A DNA stretch of 13,420 nt. It comes from an uncultured Acidimicrobiaceae bacterium (GTDB lineage Bacteria > Actinomycetota > Acidimicrobiia > Spongiisociales > UBA5794). The stretch is from the NCBI GenBank assembly GCA_947258635.1, contig CAMYJM010000038.1, positions 1-13,420 on the forward strand, written 5' to 3'. Below, one piece after another: positions 1-7,999 of the stretch. The first letter of the stretch is position 1, and each line of letters opens with the position of its first letter. A model generated the notes under the pieces. That model saw nothing but the letters and a program-made list of their open reading frames with translations. It ran no database searches and had not been told where the DNA came from. A program made the position numbers and the translations under genes.

Positions 1-1
1 T

Positions 2-619
2 AGCTCGCACCAGCTCGACACTGCCGCTCGCGGCTTCTCGTATCACGCTACGGGTCCGCTCGACATGCGAATGGGGCCGGACGCTACTCACCGGGCCGGG
101 GACATCGTCAACGCCTGGTCCGCTGAAGAGATCGCCCGAGTCCTGCGCCAATTCGGCGAAGAGCGCTTTGCCCACCGCATCGCCGCCGCCATCGTCAAGG
201 CGCGACCGGTGGCGGACACGACGCAGCTGGCGAGCATTGTTGCCGATGCCGTGCCCGCCCCCGCCCGCCGGCGGAGACACCCCGCGCGACGTACCTTCCA
301 AGCGATCCGCATCGCGGTCAACGAGGAGCTGGCGGCGCTCACAACCGGATTGGATGCCGCCCTCGACGCGGTGCGCTCCGGAGGGCGGGTCATCGTGATC
401 TCCTATCACAGCCTCGAGGATCGCCTGGTGAAGCGCCGGTTTGCGGCCGGGGCCGCCGTCTGCACCTGCCCGCCGGACCTGCCGGTCTGTGCGTGCGACA
501 CGGTGGCCGAGTTGCGGCTGCTCACTCGCAGAGCCGCCCGCCCCGGCCAGATCGAGATCGAGAACAATCCACGCGCCCGCAGCGCCCTGCTGCGGGCCGT
601 GGAGAAGGTCGCCTCATGA
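2..619 (+). CDS. rsmH: 16S rRNA (cytosine1402-N4)-methyltransferase RsmH, 5' truncated by window edge
   Basis: The frame is open from base 2 and encodes the last 205 residues of RsmH (MraW), about two thirds of a usual ~310-aa protein. The family methylates N4 of C1402 in the 16S rRNA decoding centre using S-adenosylmethionine. The visible part begins SSHQLDTAARGFSY, then GPLDMRMGPDA, both typical of the family, and the ISYHSLEDRLVKRRF block lies at 397-441. The N-terminal SAM-binding portion is outside the window, so the first in-frame ATG (65) is internal and is not the start. A Cys-rich segment, CTCPPDLPVCAC (461-496), resembles actinobacterial RsmH. The C-terminus, with NNPRARSALLRAVE, is intact. 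Its TGA overlaps the ftsL ATG as ATGA, which indicates translational coupling. Identity is very secure. Confidence 0.96.
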   Translation, partial: SSHQLDTAARGFSYHATGPLDMRMGPDATHRAGDIVNAWSAEEIARVLRQFGEERFAHRIAAAIVKARPVADTTQLASIVADAVPAPARRRRHPARRTFQAIRIAVNEELAALTTGLDAALDAVRSGGRVIVISYHSLEDRLVKRRFAAGAAVCTCPPDLPVCACDTVAELRLLTRRAARPGQIEIENNPRARSALLRAVEKVAS

Positions 620-1014
620 CGGCCCAGCCCGTAACCGCCGAGTCGTTCGATCTGGTGGAGCTCCTGCCGTCGCGTCGCAACCCGGCCCAGCTCCGGCCGT
701 GGGTCGTCTTCGCGGTTGTTGTCGTAGTTGCCTTCTTCGCGCTGATCTTGTCGCGGGTGTGGCTCGACCGATCCGGATTCGAGCTCGATGAGCTCGAACA
801 GAAGATCGGCTTCGAAGAGGCGCGGTTGAGAGACCTCCAGCTCGAGCTGGCCCGTCTCCAGAGCCCCGAACGCATCACTGCCGTCGCCACGGCCAACGGG
901 CTCGTTTACCCGCAAGAACGCATCGCGATCGAGGTGCCCGGTATTGATTTCGAGCGGCTGGATCCCGACTTCCGTTGGGCACAGCTGAAGGTGGTGCTCA
1001 CTGCCCAGCCGTGA
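616..1014 (+). CDS. ftsL: FtsL/DivIC-like cell division protein
   Basis: This 132-aa bitopic membrane protein has an N-terminal cytoplasmic stretch (about 1-27), one transmembrane segment (about 28-50, very rich in V, A and F), then a predicted coiled coil (about 55-82) with Leu/Glu/Arg spacing (DELEQKIGFEEARLRDLQLE). After it comes SPERITAVATANGLVYP, the short C-terminal motif seen in FtsL/DivIC and septum-formation initiator proteins. In the family, FtsL pairs with FtsB/DivIC and FtsQ and signals to FtsW/FtsI at the septum. Size, topology and position between rsmH and ftsI support FtsL rather than a general DivIC, although the sequence is too diverged for the name to rest on similarity alone. 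The ATG at 616 is chosen because it overlaps the rsmH stop (ATGA); longer in-frame starts would run deep into rsmH. Confidence 0.85.
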   Translation: MTAQPVTAESFDLVELLPSRRNPAQLRPWVVFAVVVVVAFFALILSRVWLDRSGFELDELEQKIGFEEARLRDLQLELARLQSPERITAVATANGLVYPQERIAIEVPGIDFERLDPDFRWAQLKVVLTAQP

Positions 1015-1026
1015 GCGAGGTTCCCC

Positions 1027-1034
1027 AGGAAGGG
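1027..1034 (+). promoter_or_regulatory. Shine-Dalgarno for mini-ORF at 1043
   Basis: AGGAAGGG lies 8 bases before an ATG at 1043, in the only non-overlapping gene junction of the cluster. It is too far from the ftsI GTG (61 bases) to serve it directly. It is therefore evidence for initiation inside the ftsL-ftsI gap. A second purine run, GAGGA (1036-1040), is too close to the ATG to be the main site. Confidence 0.45.
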
Positions 1035-1042
1035 CGAGGACG

Positions 1043-1096
1043 ATGATCTACAGGCCGAACGCTGGCGGCCACCGAACCCGGATCCGGGAGCCATAG
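1043..1096 (+). CDS. possible 17-aa leader peptide bridging ftsL and ftsI
   Basis: ATG at 1043 opens a 17-codon frame encoding MIYRPNAGGHRTRIREP, which ends at TAG 1094-1096. The final G of the TAG is the first base of the ftsI GTG start, giving a TAGTG overlap. A good Shine-Dalgarno stands 8 bases upstream. The peptide is basic (four Arg, one His) and I recognise no family. The likeliest role, if it is translated, is to hand ribosomes on to ftsI, because all other junctions here are coupled by overlap. An alternative is that it is the remnant of a longer FtsI N-terminus in another frame, separated by an indel. Expression is unproven and such short frames also arise by chance. Confidence 0.35.
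   Translation: MIYRPNAGGHRTRIREP
1086..1090 (+). promoter_or_regulatory. Shine-Dalgarno for ftsI GTG start
   Basis: GGGAG sits 5 bases before the GTG at 1096. It decides the ftsI start: the ftsI frame is open back to 1015 but contains no ATG, GTG or TTG upstream of 1096. Confidence 0.6.
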
Positions 1097-2826
1097 TGGC
1101 AGCACGCCGTAAGCCCGGCGAGGCCCGGTTGCTGGTGCTCGGGGTTGTTTTTGCGATCGCCTGGGTCGGGATCGGGTTCCGCCTGGTTCGTGTGCAGGGC
1201 TTCGAATCCGAAGAACCGAAAACCCGCGGCGAATTGCAGAGAGTGCGTCATGAGGACCTCAGCGCGCCCCGGGGAACGATCTTCGACCGCGACGGCGTTG
1301 AGTTAGCGGTATCGATTGACGCGGTGACGGTGACGGTCAACCCCAGCGAGCTCGGGAAGCCGAGGGCACTCGCCCGGCTTCTGGCCCCCAAAGTCGGCGT
1401 GCCCCGGTCGGTGCTGCGCGACCGGTTCACGAAGCCCGGTTCTCAATTCGCCTACGTCGCCCGCCGCCTGGAGGGCTCCGCGGCACAGGAGATCCGAGAC
1501 TTCGTGGAGGAGCGGGAGATCGCCGGGGTCTATTTCGGTACCGAGCCCAAGCGTATCTACCCGGCCGGAGAGCTCGCCTCGCAGGTTGTCGGCTTCGTGC
1601 GCGACGACGACATGGTGGGGCTCGAAGGGCTCGAGCTGAAGTACGACGAAGTCCTGGCGGGCGTGCCCGGTCACCAGATCGTAGAACGTGATCCCTACGG
1701 GAACCCCATCCCGCAGGGAGAGTTCATTCTTGAACCCGCCCAGCCGGGGGCCGATCTGATCACGACGATCGACCGCGAGATCGAGTACGCCGTTCAGCAG
1801 ATATTGGAGCGCGCCCTGAACGAGACGAACGCAGACTCGGGCACCGTTGTCGTCCTCGAAGTCGGCACGGGCGAAGTCGTGGCGATGGCGACGGCGCCGT
1901 CGTTCGACCCGAATGCCTTCGCTCAGGCTGATCCGACGACATTTCGGAACCGGGCCGTCGCCGACGTCTATGAACCGGGGTCGACTCTCAAAGTCGTGAC
2001 GATTGCCGCCGCCCTCGAAGAAGGCGTCGTCGCGGCGCGCACCACCATGAAAGTCCCGGGGAAGCTCGAGATAGGCGACAAGGAATACACCGACGTCGAT
2101 CACCGGATTACCGAGAGGATGACGGTGGCCGAGATCGTTGCCCGGTCCTCGAACATCGGCACGATCCTGATCCAGGACCTGGTCGGCAACCGACGCCATC
2201 ACCAGTATCTGAGCGCCTTCGGCCTCGGCCGGGTCGCCTCCGGCGACCTTCCGGCCGAGGCCCCTGGTCGACTCGAGCACTTCAGCGACTGGTGCGACAC
2301 GACGTGCGGGCCGTCCACCGCGATCGGCTACCGCGTTGATGTGACCCCGCTGCAGATGGCCGCGGTGTTTGCCGCAATTGCCAACGACGGCGTCTGGGTC
2401 GAGCCCCACGTCGTTCGCGAAGTCATTTCGTCCGACGGGGCGCGCCAGCCGTATGAGCCGACCGAGCGTGCCGTGATCAGCGAGCGCACGGCGCGTACCA
2501 TGCGGCGCCTGCTGAAAGGTGTGGTCGAGTCCGGTACCGGATGGCGGGCTGCCGCCCCTTCCTTCACGGTAGGCGGCAAGACGGGAACCACCGAGAAGTT
2601 CGTTCCGGGTGAGGGCTACTCCGAAGAGGACCGCATCGCCAGTTTCATTGGGATCGCCCCGATCGACGACCCGCGGATCGTGGTAGCCGTGGTGCTCGAC
2701 TCGCCGCACGGCGAGACTGAGGACGAATCCGATCTGCGGTTCGGAGGCGTCTCGGCGGCTCCGGTATTCGCCGAAGTCGCCGAAGCTGCTCTGCATCGTA
2801 TGGGGGTACCGCCCGATGTCCGCTAG
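1096..2826 (+). CDS. ftsI: Septal class B penicillin-binding protein (FtsI/PBP3-type transpeptidase)
   Basis: This 576-aa membrane-anchored D,D-transpeptidase cross-links septal peptidoglycan alongside FtsW. A short basic N-terminus is followed by a transmembrane segment (about 11-31), then the PBP-dimer/pedestal domain starting with APRGTIFDRDGVELA (57-71). The transpeptidase domain shows all three active-site motifs: STLK (S296 nucleophile, K299), SSN (351-353) and KTG (495-497). The VTPLQMA helix is at 416-422. Length matches FtsI without PASTA repeats. An unusual pair, C400 and C404, lies between SSN and KTG on the exported side. The start is GTG with a GGGAG site and no usable upstream start. 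The 3' end overlaps murE by 11 bases. Septal FtsI is preferred over an elongation PBP2 because of its position between ftsL and murE. Confidence 0.95.
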   Translation: MAARRKPGEARLLVLGVVFAIAWVGIGFRLVRVQGFESEEPKTRGELQRVRHEDLSAPRGTIFDRDGVELAVSIDAVTVTVNPSELGKPRALARLLAPKVGVPRSVLRDRFTKPGSQFAYVARRLEGSAAQEIRDFVEEREIAGVYFGTEPKRIYPAGELASQVVGFVRDDDMVGLEGLELKYDEVLAGVPGHQIVERDPYGNPIPQGEFILEPAQPGADLITTIDREIEYAVQQILERALNETNADSGTVVVLEVGTGEVVAMATAPSFDPNAFAQADPTTFRNRAVADVYEPGSTLKVVTIAAALEEGVVAARTTMKVPGKLEIGDKEYTDVDHRITERMTVAEIVARSSNIGTILIQDLVGNRRHHQYLSAFGLGRVASGDLPAEAPGRLEHFSDWCDTTCGPSTAIGYRVDVTPLQMAAVFAAIANDGVWVEPHVVREVISSDGARQPYEPTERAVISERTARTMRRLLKGVVESGTGWRAAAPSFTVGGKTGTTEKFVPGEGYSEEDRIASFIGIAPIDDPRIVVAVVLDSPHGETEDESDLRFGGVSAAPVFAEVAEAALHRMGVPPDVR

Positions 2827-4297
2827 CGGCGTCATGGCGAGCGTCCTGGCCGATGCCATCGCGACGTCTCGGCCCCGGCTGGTCGGCGAGGATCGGCCGG
2901 TGCACGACCTCTTCCACGACTCACGCGACGTCACGCCCGGGTCGGGGTTCGTTGCGGTCCGTGGGTCGCGGAGCGATGGTCACTCCCACGTCCCAACGGC
3001 ATGCGCGGCCGCGGCGAGCCTGGTTGTCGTCGATCACCAGGTCGACACGCCGTGTCCGCAATTGGTGGTCGACGACACTCGGCGCCGCATGGGCCAGCTG
3101 GCTGCCGCGGTACACGGCCATCCCGCCTCGAAGCTCGCGATGGTCGGAGTCACCGGCACCAACGGGAAGACGACCGTCACCCACATGATCGAATCGATCG
3201 TTGGTGCCGCCGGCGGCACTCCCGGGATCGTGGGCACGGTCGGCGCCCATATTGGCGGCGATATCGTCCCACTGGCTCGGACCACACCGGAGGCGACCGA
3301 CCTCCACCGTCTGCTGCGCCAGATGGTCGACCGCGGCGTGACAGTCGCCGCGCTGGAGGTCTCGTCGCACGCCCTGGTGTTCGGACGGGCCGACGCGGTC
3401 GTTTTCGACGTCGCCGCCTTCACCAACCTCTCGCAGGACCATCTGGATTTCCACGGCACCATGGAGCAGTACTACCTGGCCAAAGCCGAGCTGTTCACGC
3501 CGGCCCGAGCGCGTCACGCGGTCGTGTGGCTGGGCGATCCGGCCGGGGCGCGGCTCGCCGCGTCCATCGAGGTTCCGACGACAACTGTCGGGTTTGGACC
3601 CGCCGGCTCCTTCGACGTGGCGGGTGAGATCCTGGTCGGCGACCTCCGCCACACCGAGGTGAAGGTGCACATTGGGGGCGAGTCCGTCACCGCGTTGCTG
3701 CCCGTCGTGGGGAGTTTCAACGCCGCCAACGCTTTGGTCGCCGCCGCGGTTGCCCACGTCCTCGGGCTCGAGCTTGGGGCCGTGGTTGCCGGGCTTGGCG
3801 CGTTGCCGTCGGTGCCGGGCCGCTTCGAGCAGGTGCCCAACGAACGCGGGATAAGCGTCATAGTGGACTATGCCCACACCCCGGAGGCCGTCGCCAGTGC
3901 CGTCGCCGCGGCCTCCGAGCTCGGGCGACATCGGGTCATCGTCGTGGTCGGTGCAGCAGGGGACAGAGATCCGGACAAGCGGAAGCCAATGGGAGCTGCA
4001 GCCGCCACCGCCGATCTGGCCATCATCACTTCGGACAACCCTCGCCGCGAGGATCCGGCATCGCTCGTGCAGCAGGTGCTGGCGGGAGCCGGCGGGACCG
4101 GCGAAACGGTCCTGGCCGAAGTCGACCGGCGCCGGGCAATCCGGCGGGCCCTGGCAGTCGCCGAGGCGGGTGACGTGGTCCTGATCCTCGGCAAGGGTCA
4201 CGAGCCGTACCAGGAGTTCGCCGATCACAGCGTCCCCTTTGACGATCGTCTCGTGGCCGGTGAAGAGCTTCGGGCCGGGCGAGGGGACATGGCATGA
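2816..4297 (+). CDS. murE: UDP-MurNAc-L-Ala-D-Glu:meso-diaminopimelate ligase MurE
   Basis: This 493-aa cytoplasmic ATP-dependent ligase adds the third residue of the stem peptide. The N-terminal UDP-binding domain contains DSRDVTPGSGFVAVRG (35-50). The central ATPase domain has the P-loop GTNGKTT (114-120), TTPEATDLH (156-164), SQDHLDFHG (206-214) and the Lys of AKAE (K223), equivalent to the carbamylated Lys of Mur ligases. The C-terminal domain has VDYAHTPEA, GDRDPDKR (382-389) and DNPR (407-410). DNPR is the family signature for meso-diaminopimelate rather than lysine, so a DAP-type wall is predicted. The ATG at 2816 overlaps ftsI by 11 bases and has GGGGG at 2802-2806. A second ATG at 2834 is possible but less well placed. 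The stop overlaps murF as ATGA. Confidence 0.96.
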   Translation: MSASGVMASVLADAIATSRPRLVGEDRPVHDLFHDSRDVTPGSGFVAVRGSRSDGHSHVPTACAAAASLVVVDHQVDTPCPQLVVDDTRRRMGQLAAAVHGHPASKLAMVGVTGTNGKTTVTHMIESIVGAAGGTPGIVGTVGAHIGGDIVPLARTTPEATDLHRLLRQMVDRGVTVAALEVSSHALVFGRADAVVFDVAAFTNLSQDHLDFHGTMEQYYLAKAELFTPARARHAVVWLGDPAGARLAASIEVPTTTVGFGPAGSFDVAGEILVGDLRHTEVKVHIGGESVTALLPVVGSFNAANALVAAAVAHVLGLELGAVVAGLGALPSVPGRFEQVPNERGISVIVDYAHTPEAVASAVAAASELGRHRVIVVVGAAGDRDPDKRKPMGAAAATADLAIITSDNPRREDPASLVQQVLAGAGGTGETVLAEVDRRRAIRRALAVAEAGDVVLILGKGHEPYQEFADHSVPFDDRLVAGEELRAGRGDMA

Positions 4298-5640
4298 GCC
4301 TCGGGTGGAGTCTCGGCAGGATTGCGGCCCGGCTCGGCAAGCTCGTGGGCGCAGGTGACGCCGGCGTCGATGGCGTCACGACCGATTCGCGTACCGCCGG
4401 CGCAGGTGATCTCTTCGTGGCGATCGCCGGAGACACATATGACGGCCACGACTTCGCCGAGCAGGCGATCGCGGCCGGCGCCGTCGGTGCGATTGTCGCC
4501 CCGGGCCGGAGCGAGGTCGAGCCGCGGATCGAAGTGCCCGCGACCGGTGACGCCTTGCTCGAGCTGGCGGCTATGCGGCGCGAGGAGCTGACCGTGCCGG
4601 TCCTGGCCGTGACCGGCAGCACCGGGAAGACCACGACCAAGGACATGCTGGCGTCGGCAATCCCGGGAGCGTGGGCGTCGCCTGCCTCCTACAACAACGA
4701 GATCGGCGTTCCGCTCACAGTGCTGCAGACACCGAGCACGGCACGGGCCCTCATCGTCGAGATGGGCTCGCGGGGGCGGGGCCATCTGGCATGGCTCATG
4801 CCGGCTGTACGCCCCGATGTGGCGGTGATCACCAATCTGGGTGTCGTTCATCTCGAGACCTTCGGCGACATTGCCACGCTGGCCGACGCCAAGTGGGAGG
4901 TTGTTGAGGGGCTCACCGACCGCGGGGTGGCGGTCCTGCCCGCCGATGAGCCCCGGCTGCAGCGCGATCACCCGGGCGTCACCCACACGTTCGGCGTCAA
5001 CACCACCGCCGACGTCGTGGCCCGGGATGTCACCTTCGGCGTCGACGGCTGCTCCCGGTTCACTCTCGACACGCCCGTGGGCGAGCGTTCGATCGCGCTG
5101 CAAATGCCCGGAGTCCATCAGCCGAGCAATGCCGCTGCGGCGGCGGCGGCGGCGCTCGCCATCGGCGGGGACCTCGACGAGATCGGGCGAGGCCTCGCAG
5201 CCGCCACCGGTTCGCGATGGCGGATGGAGTTCCATCGCGGCAGGTTCACCGTGGTCAACGACGCCTACAACGCCAACCCGACCTCGGTGGAGGCAGCGTT
5301 GCGGACCGTTGCCGAACTGCCGGGTCGGCCGATCGCGGTGCTCGGGCTCATGGCCGAGCTGGGTGGTATCTCCGCGGGCGAGCACACCCGCATGGGGGAA
5401 CTGGCCGCCGCCCTCGGTTATGCCGCGGTCATCGTGGTGGGCGAGGACCCCGGCTTAGCCTCCGGTGCCGGCGCCATCGCCCGCAGTGTCGCCTCGGCGG
5501 ACGATGCCCTCGAACTGGTTGCCGGTCTGGTTCGAGAAGGGGACACGGTCCTCGTCAAGGCTTCACGGGCGGTCGGTCTCGAGAGACTGGCCGAGACTCT
5601 GGTCGAACTGTCGGTGTCGAGGTCGGGGAGCGCGGCATGA
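4294..5640 (+). CDS. murF: UDP-MurNAc-tripeptide:D-Ala-D-Ala ligase MurF
   Basis: This 448-aa cytoplasmic Mur ligase adds D-Ala-D-Ala to make the UDP-MurNAc-pentapeptide that MraY uses. The N-terminal domain carries TDSRTAGAGDLFVAI (30-44). The ATPase P-loop is GSTGKTTT (108-115), with NNEIGVP (134-140) and EMGSRGRGHLAWL (156-168) as MurF-specific blocks. ITNLGVVHLETFG (179-191) and the Lys of ADAKWE (K200) follow. The C-terminal domain has VNDAYNANPTS and LGLMAELG. GSTGK rather than GTNGK, plus NNEIGVP, separates it from MurE, MurD and MurC. The ATG overlaps the murE stop (ATGA). Residues 280-287 are eight alanines, partly coded by a (GCG)6 tract in a region that is naturally Ala-rich in the family. 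Confidence 0.96.
   Translation: MSLGWSLGRIAARLGKLVGAGDAGVDGVTTDSRTAGAGDLFVAIAGDTYDGHDFAEQAIAAGAVGAIVAPGRSEVEPRIEVPATGDALLELAAMRREELTVPVLAVTGSTGKTTTKDMLASAIPGAWASPASYNNEIGVPLTVLQTPSTARALIVEMGSRGRGHLAWLMPAVRPDVAVITNLGVVHLETFGDIATLADAKWEVVEGLTDRGVAVLPADEPRLQRDHPGVTHTFGVNTTADVVARDVTFGVDGCSRFTLDTPVGERSIALQMPGVHQPSNAAAAAAAALAIGGDLDEIGRGLAAATGSRWRMEFHRGRFTVVNDAYNANPTSVEAALRTVAELPGRPIAVLGLMAELGGISAGEHTRMGELAAALGYAAVIVVGEDPGLASGAGAIARSVASADDALELVAGLVREGDTVLVKASRAVGLERLAETLVELSVSRSGSAA
5137..5154 (+). repeat. murF: (GCG)6 trinucleotide tract inside murF
   Basis: Six consecutive GCG codons follow GCC GCT, giving a run of eight Ala in MurF. The tract is in frame, so gain or loss of a unit would change the Ala count without breaking the gene. 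It most likely reflects codon bias in an Ala-rich helix. Confidence 0.8.
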
Positions 5641-6698
5641 TCTCCTTGCTCGTCGCTGCGGCCACGTCGCTGACTATCACGATTCTGGGTACTCCGGTGG
5701 CGATCCGCATCCTGCGGGCGAAGAACATCGGTCAGTTCATCCAGGAGGAGCTCGAGGGTCACGCCCACAAGCGAGGCACCCCGACGATGGGCGGGGTCGT
5801 GATGTTGATCGGAGTCGTCGTGGGCTACCTCGTTGCTCACTTCCGCTTCTTCAGCTTCGGCGAAGGGTTCGGGCTGTTCTCGCAGCCGTTCTCCTCCCCC
5901 GGCTGGCTCGCCCTGCTCGCCTTTCTCGGCATGGGGGCGATCGGTTTCTTCGACGACTTCGTCAAGTATGCCCGCAAGGAGAACAAGGGACTCTCGAAAC
6001 GGTGGAAGTTCCTTGGCCAGCTGGCTGTGGCCGGCCTCTTTGCGTGGGGGGCGGTGGCGGCTGGGGTGAGTACCGAGCTGTGGCTGACGGCGGCCCGTTC
6101 CACCGGGATCGACCTCGGCCCGTGGCTCTACGGGGTGCTGGTGCTCGTGATGCTGACGGCGGCGGCCAATGCAGTGAACCTCACGGACGGTCTCGACGGA
6201 CTGGTGGCGGGTTCGGGGTCCTTCGTGTTCGGCGCATACGTCCTCGTCGCGTTCTGGCAGTTCCGCAACCCGAGCACCTACCAGCTCAACGGCGCCCTCG
6301 ATCTGGGGATGTTCGGTGCCGCGGCAGTGGGCGCGGTTCTCGGCTTCCTGTGGTGGAACGCGGCGCCGGCGAAGATCATCATGGGAGACACCGGTTCACA
6401 AGCCCTGGGTGGCGGGCTGGCGGCGCTGGCCTTGCTCACCAACACCCATCTCCTGCTGATCCTGCTGGGAGGGTTGTACGTGATGGTGACGGTATCGGTG
6501 ATACTCCAGGTGTTCTCCTTTCGAGTCTTTGGGAAGCGCATCTTCAGGATGGCGCCCATCCACCATCACTTCGAGTTGAAGGGATGGCCCGAGACCACGG
6601 TCATCATTCGCTTCTGGATTCTCGCCGGGGTGATGGTCGCCGTCGGGGTTGGCATCTTCTACGCCGACTTCCTATGGGCCACGGAGGGAGGGCTATGA
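5637..6698 (+). CDS. mraY: Phospho-N-acetylmuramoyl-pentapeptide transferase MraY
   Basis: This 353-aa polytopic membrane enzyme transfers phospho-MurNAc-pentapeptide from UDP to undecaprenyl phosphate, making lipid I. Diagnostic motifs are HKRGTPTMGG (44-53), FFDDFVKYARKENKGLS (104-120) with the adjacent Asp pair D106/D107, AVNLTDGLDGLVAGS (179-193), MGDTGSQALGG (249-259, D251), and APIHHHFELKGWPE (306-319), the MraY-specific HHH loop. Hydrophobic segments between them fit the usual ten-helix fold, and the length matches the family. The ATG at 5637 overlaps the murF stop as ATGA and opens directly into a hydrophobic helix (MISLLVAAATSLTI). The same frame is open upstream across murF, but those codons do not look like MraY. 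The stop overlaps murD as ATGA. Confidence 0.96.
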   Translation: MISLLVAAATSLTITILGTPVAIRILRAKNIGQFIQEELEGHAHKRGTPTMGGVVMLIGVVVGYLVAHFRFFSFGEGFGLFSQPFSSPGWLALLAFLGMGAIGFFDDFVKYARKENKGLSKRWKFLGQLAVAGLFAWGAVAAGVSTELWLTAARSTGIDLGPWLYGVLVLVMLTAAANAVNLTDGLDGLVAGSGSFVFGAYVLVAFWQFRNPSTYQLNGALDLGMFGAAAVGAVLGFLWWNAAPAKIIMGDTGSQALGGGLAALALLTNTHLLLILLGGLYVMVTVSVILQVFSFRVFGKRIFRMAPIHHHFELKGWPETTVIIRFWILAGVMVAVGVGIFYADFLWATEGGL

Positions 6699-7999
6699 GC
6701 GGATTCGACATGACGCCTCCCCGGACACTGATCCTGGGCGCGGCGGTTTCGGGCCGGGCGGCGGCCCGGCTGGCGCGGCGCCTGGGTCACGATGTGGTCC
6801 TCTACGATCGAGATGAGTCGGCCATCGCCGGTCTGTCCCTCGATGTGGTCACCGTCGGCGGCGAATGGGATCGGCGGCTGCTGGCCGGTCGCAACCTGGT
6901 GGTGACGAGCCCGGGGATCCCGCAAGGTGCAGCGCCGATCGTGGACACCCTGGCCGCGGGGATCGAACTCATCAGTGAGATGGAGTTCGGCTACCGGCAC
7001 CTCGAATCACCTTGTGTTGCCGTGACCGGCACCAACGGCAAAACCACGGTCACCGCCGCCGCGGCCGCCATGCTCGATGCCGGGGGATACGACGCCATGG
7101 CCGCCGGGAACATCGGCGTTGCCCTCAGCGACCTGGCGGATGCCGGCCATCAGGTAGTGGTCGTCGAGGCATCTTCATTTCAGTTGCGGTTCGTGGACAC
7201 CTTCCACCCCCGGGCGGCCGCGATCTTGAACATCGCTCCGGACCATCTCGACTGGCACGGGAGCCTGGCCGCCTACACGGCGGCCAAGAGGCGGATAGGG
7301 GAGAACCAAGTTGCGGGCGACATTGTCGTGTTCGACGCGGACGATGAGCCGGCTGTGGCGGCGGTGGTGGGGCTCCCGGCCCGCGCCATACCGGTGAGCG
7401 GCAATCGCCGCCCCGACGGCGGCAACGGCCCGGAGGGGGACGTACTTCACATCGGCGAGGTGACCGTGCCCCGCCCTGCGCTGGACAACGCGTTCACCAT
7501 GGACCTGACGGCGGCGGCGACACTCGCCCACCACATGGGGGCATCGGCAGAGGCGATCGACACGGTCATTTCCAGTTTCACGACCGAGACGCATCGGCGC
7601 ACCGTGATCGGCCGATGGGACGGCGTGGCCTGGATCAACGACTCCAAGGCCACGAATCCCCACGCGGCGGTGGCCGCCGCCGCGGCATATCGGTCCGTCA
7701 TCCTCATCGCCGGCGGCCGTAACAAGGGCCTCGACCTCACGCCTCTGGCGCAGGTCCCGACTGTGCGCGCCATCATCGCGCTCGGGGAGGCGAGCCGCGA
7801 GCTCGCCGCGGCGACTCCGCCCGAGAAGTTCCATCAAGCCGACTCGCTGGCCGACGCGGTGGCGCTCGCCGACGACCTCGCCACGGCCGGCGACACGGTG
7901 CTACTGGCCCCCGGATGCGCCAGCTTCGACATGTTTCGTGATTACCGGGAACGCGGTCGGGTATTCACCGCCCTGGTCATAGAGAGGAAGGGGAGCTGA
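6695..7999 (+). CDS. murD: UDP-MurNAc-L-Ala:D-glutamate ligase MurD
   Basis: This 434-aa cytoplasmic ligase adds D-Glu, the second residue of the stem peptide. The N-terminal Rossmann-like UDP-binding domain begins TLILGAAVSGRAAARLA (11-27), with TSPGIP (71-76). The ATPase domain has GTNGKTT (112-118), GNIG (138-141), ASSFQL (159-164, typical of MurD), NIAPDHLDWHG (179-189) and the Lys of AAKRR (K198). The C-terminal domain has NDSKATNPHA (315-324), LIAGGRNKG and LLAPGCASFDMF, all MurD signatures. The ATG at 6695 overlaps the mraY stop (ATGA) and follows a GGAGGG purine run. The frame happens to be open upstream through all of mraY, but that part has no MurD similarity. The stop overlaps the ftsW start as TGATG. 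Confidence 0.96.
   Translation: MSGFDMTPPRTLILGAAVSGRAAARLARRLGHDVVLYDRDESAIAGLSLDVVTVGGEWDRRLLAGRNLVVTSPGIPQGAAPIVDTLAAGIELISEMEFGYRHLESPCVAVTGTNGKTTVTAAAAAMLDAGGYDAMAAGNIGVALSDLADAGHQVVVVEASSFQLRFVDTFHPRAAAILNIAPDHLDWHGSLAAYTAAKRRIGENQVAGDIVVFDADDEPAVAAVVGLPARAIPVSGNRRPDGGNGPEGDVLHIGEVTVPRPALDNAFTMDLTAAATLAHHMGASAEAIDTVISSFTTETHRRTVIGRWDGVAWINDSKATNPHAAVAAAAAYRSVILIAGGRNKGLDLTPLAQVPTVRAIIALGEASRELAAATPPEKFHQADSLADAVALADDLATAGDTVLLAPGCASFDMFRDYRERGRVFTALVIERKGS

Noticed and set aside
493..615. Longer FtsL starting inside rsmH
   Set aside because: The extension is an Arg/Pro-rich shadow of rsmH, and the ATGA overlap at 616 matches the other junctions.
1303..5385. Long minus-strand open frames (1303-2934, 2921-4228, 4225-5385) opposite ftsI, murE and murF
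   Set aside because: They are mirror frames of high-GC coding DNA, the translations show no recognisable domains, and the sense strand encodes unmistakable conserved proteins.
5465..6694. MurD frame open for 1.2 kb upstream, which would make an 844-aa protein
   Set aside because: The upstream part lies out of frame over mraY, is Arg/Gly-rich with no MurD features, and the ATGA start at 6695 gives a normal-length MurD.
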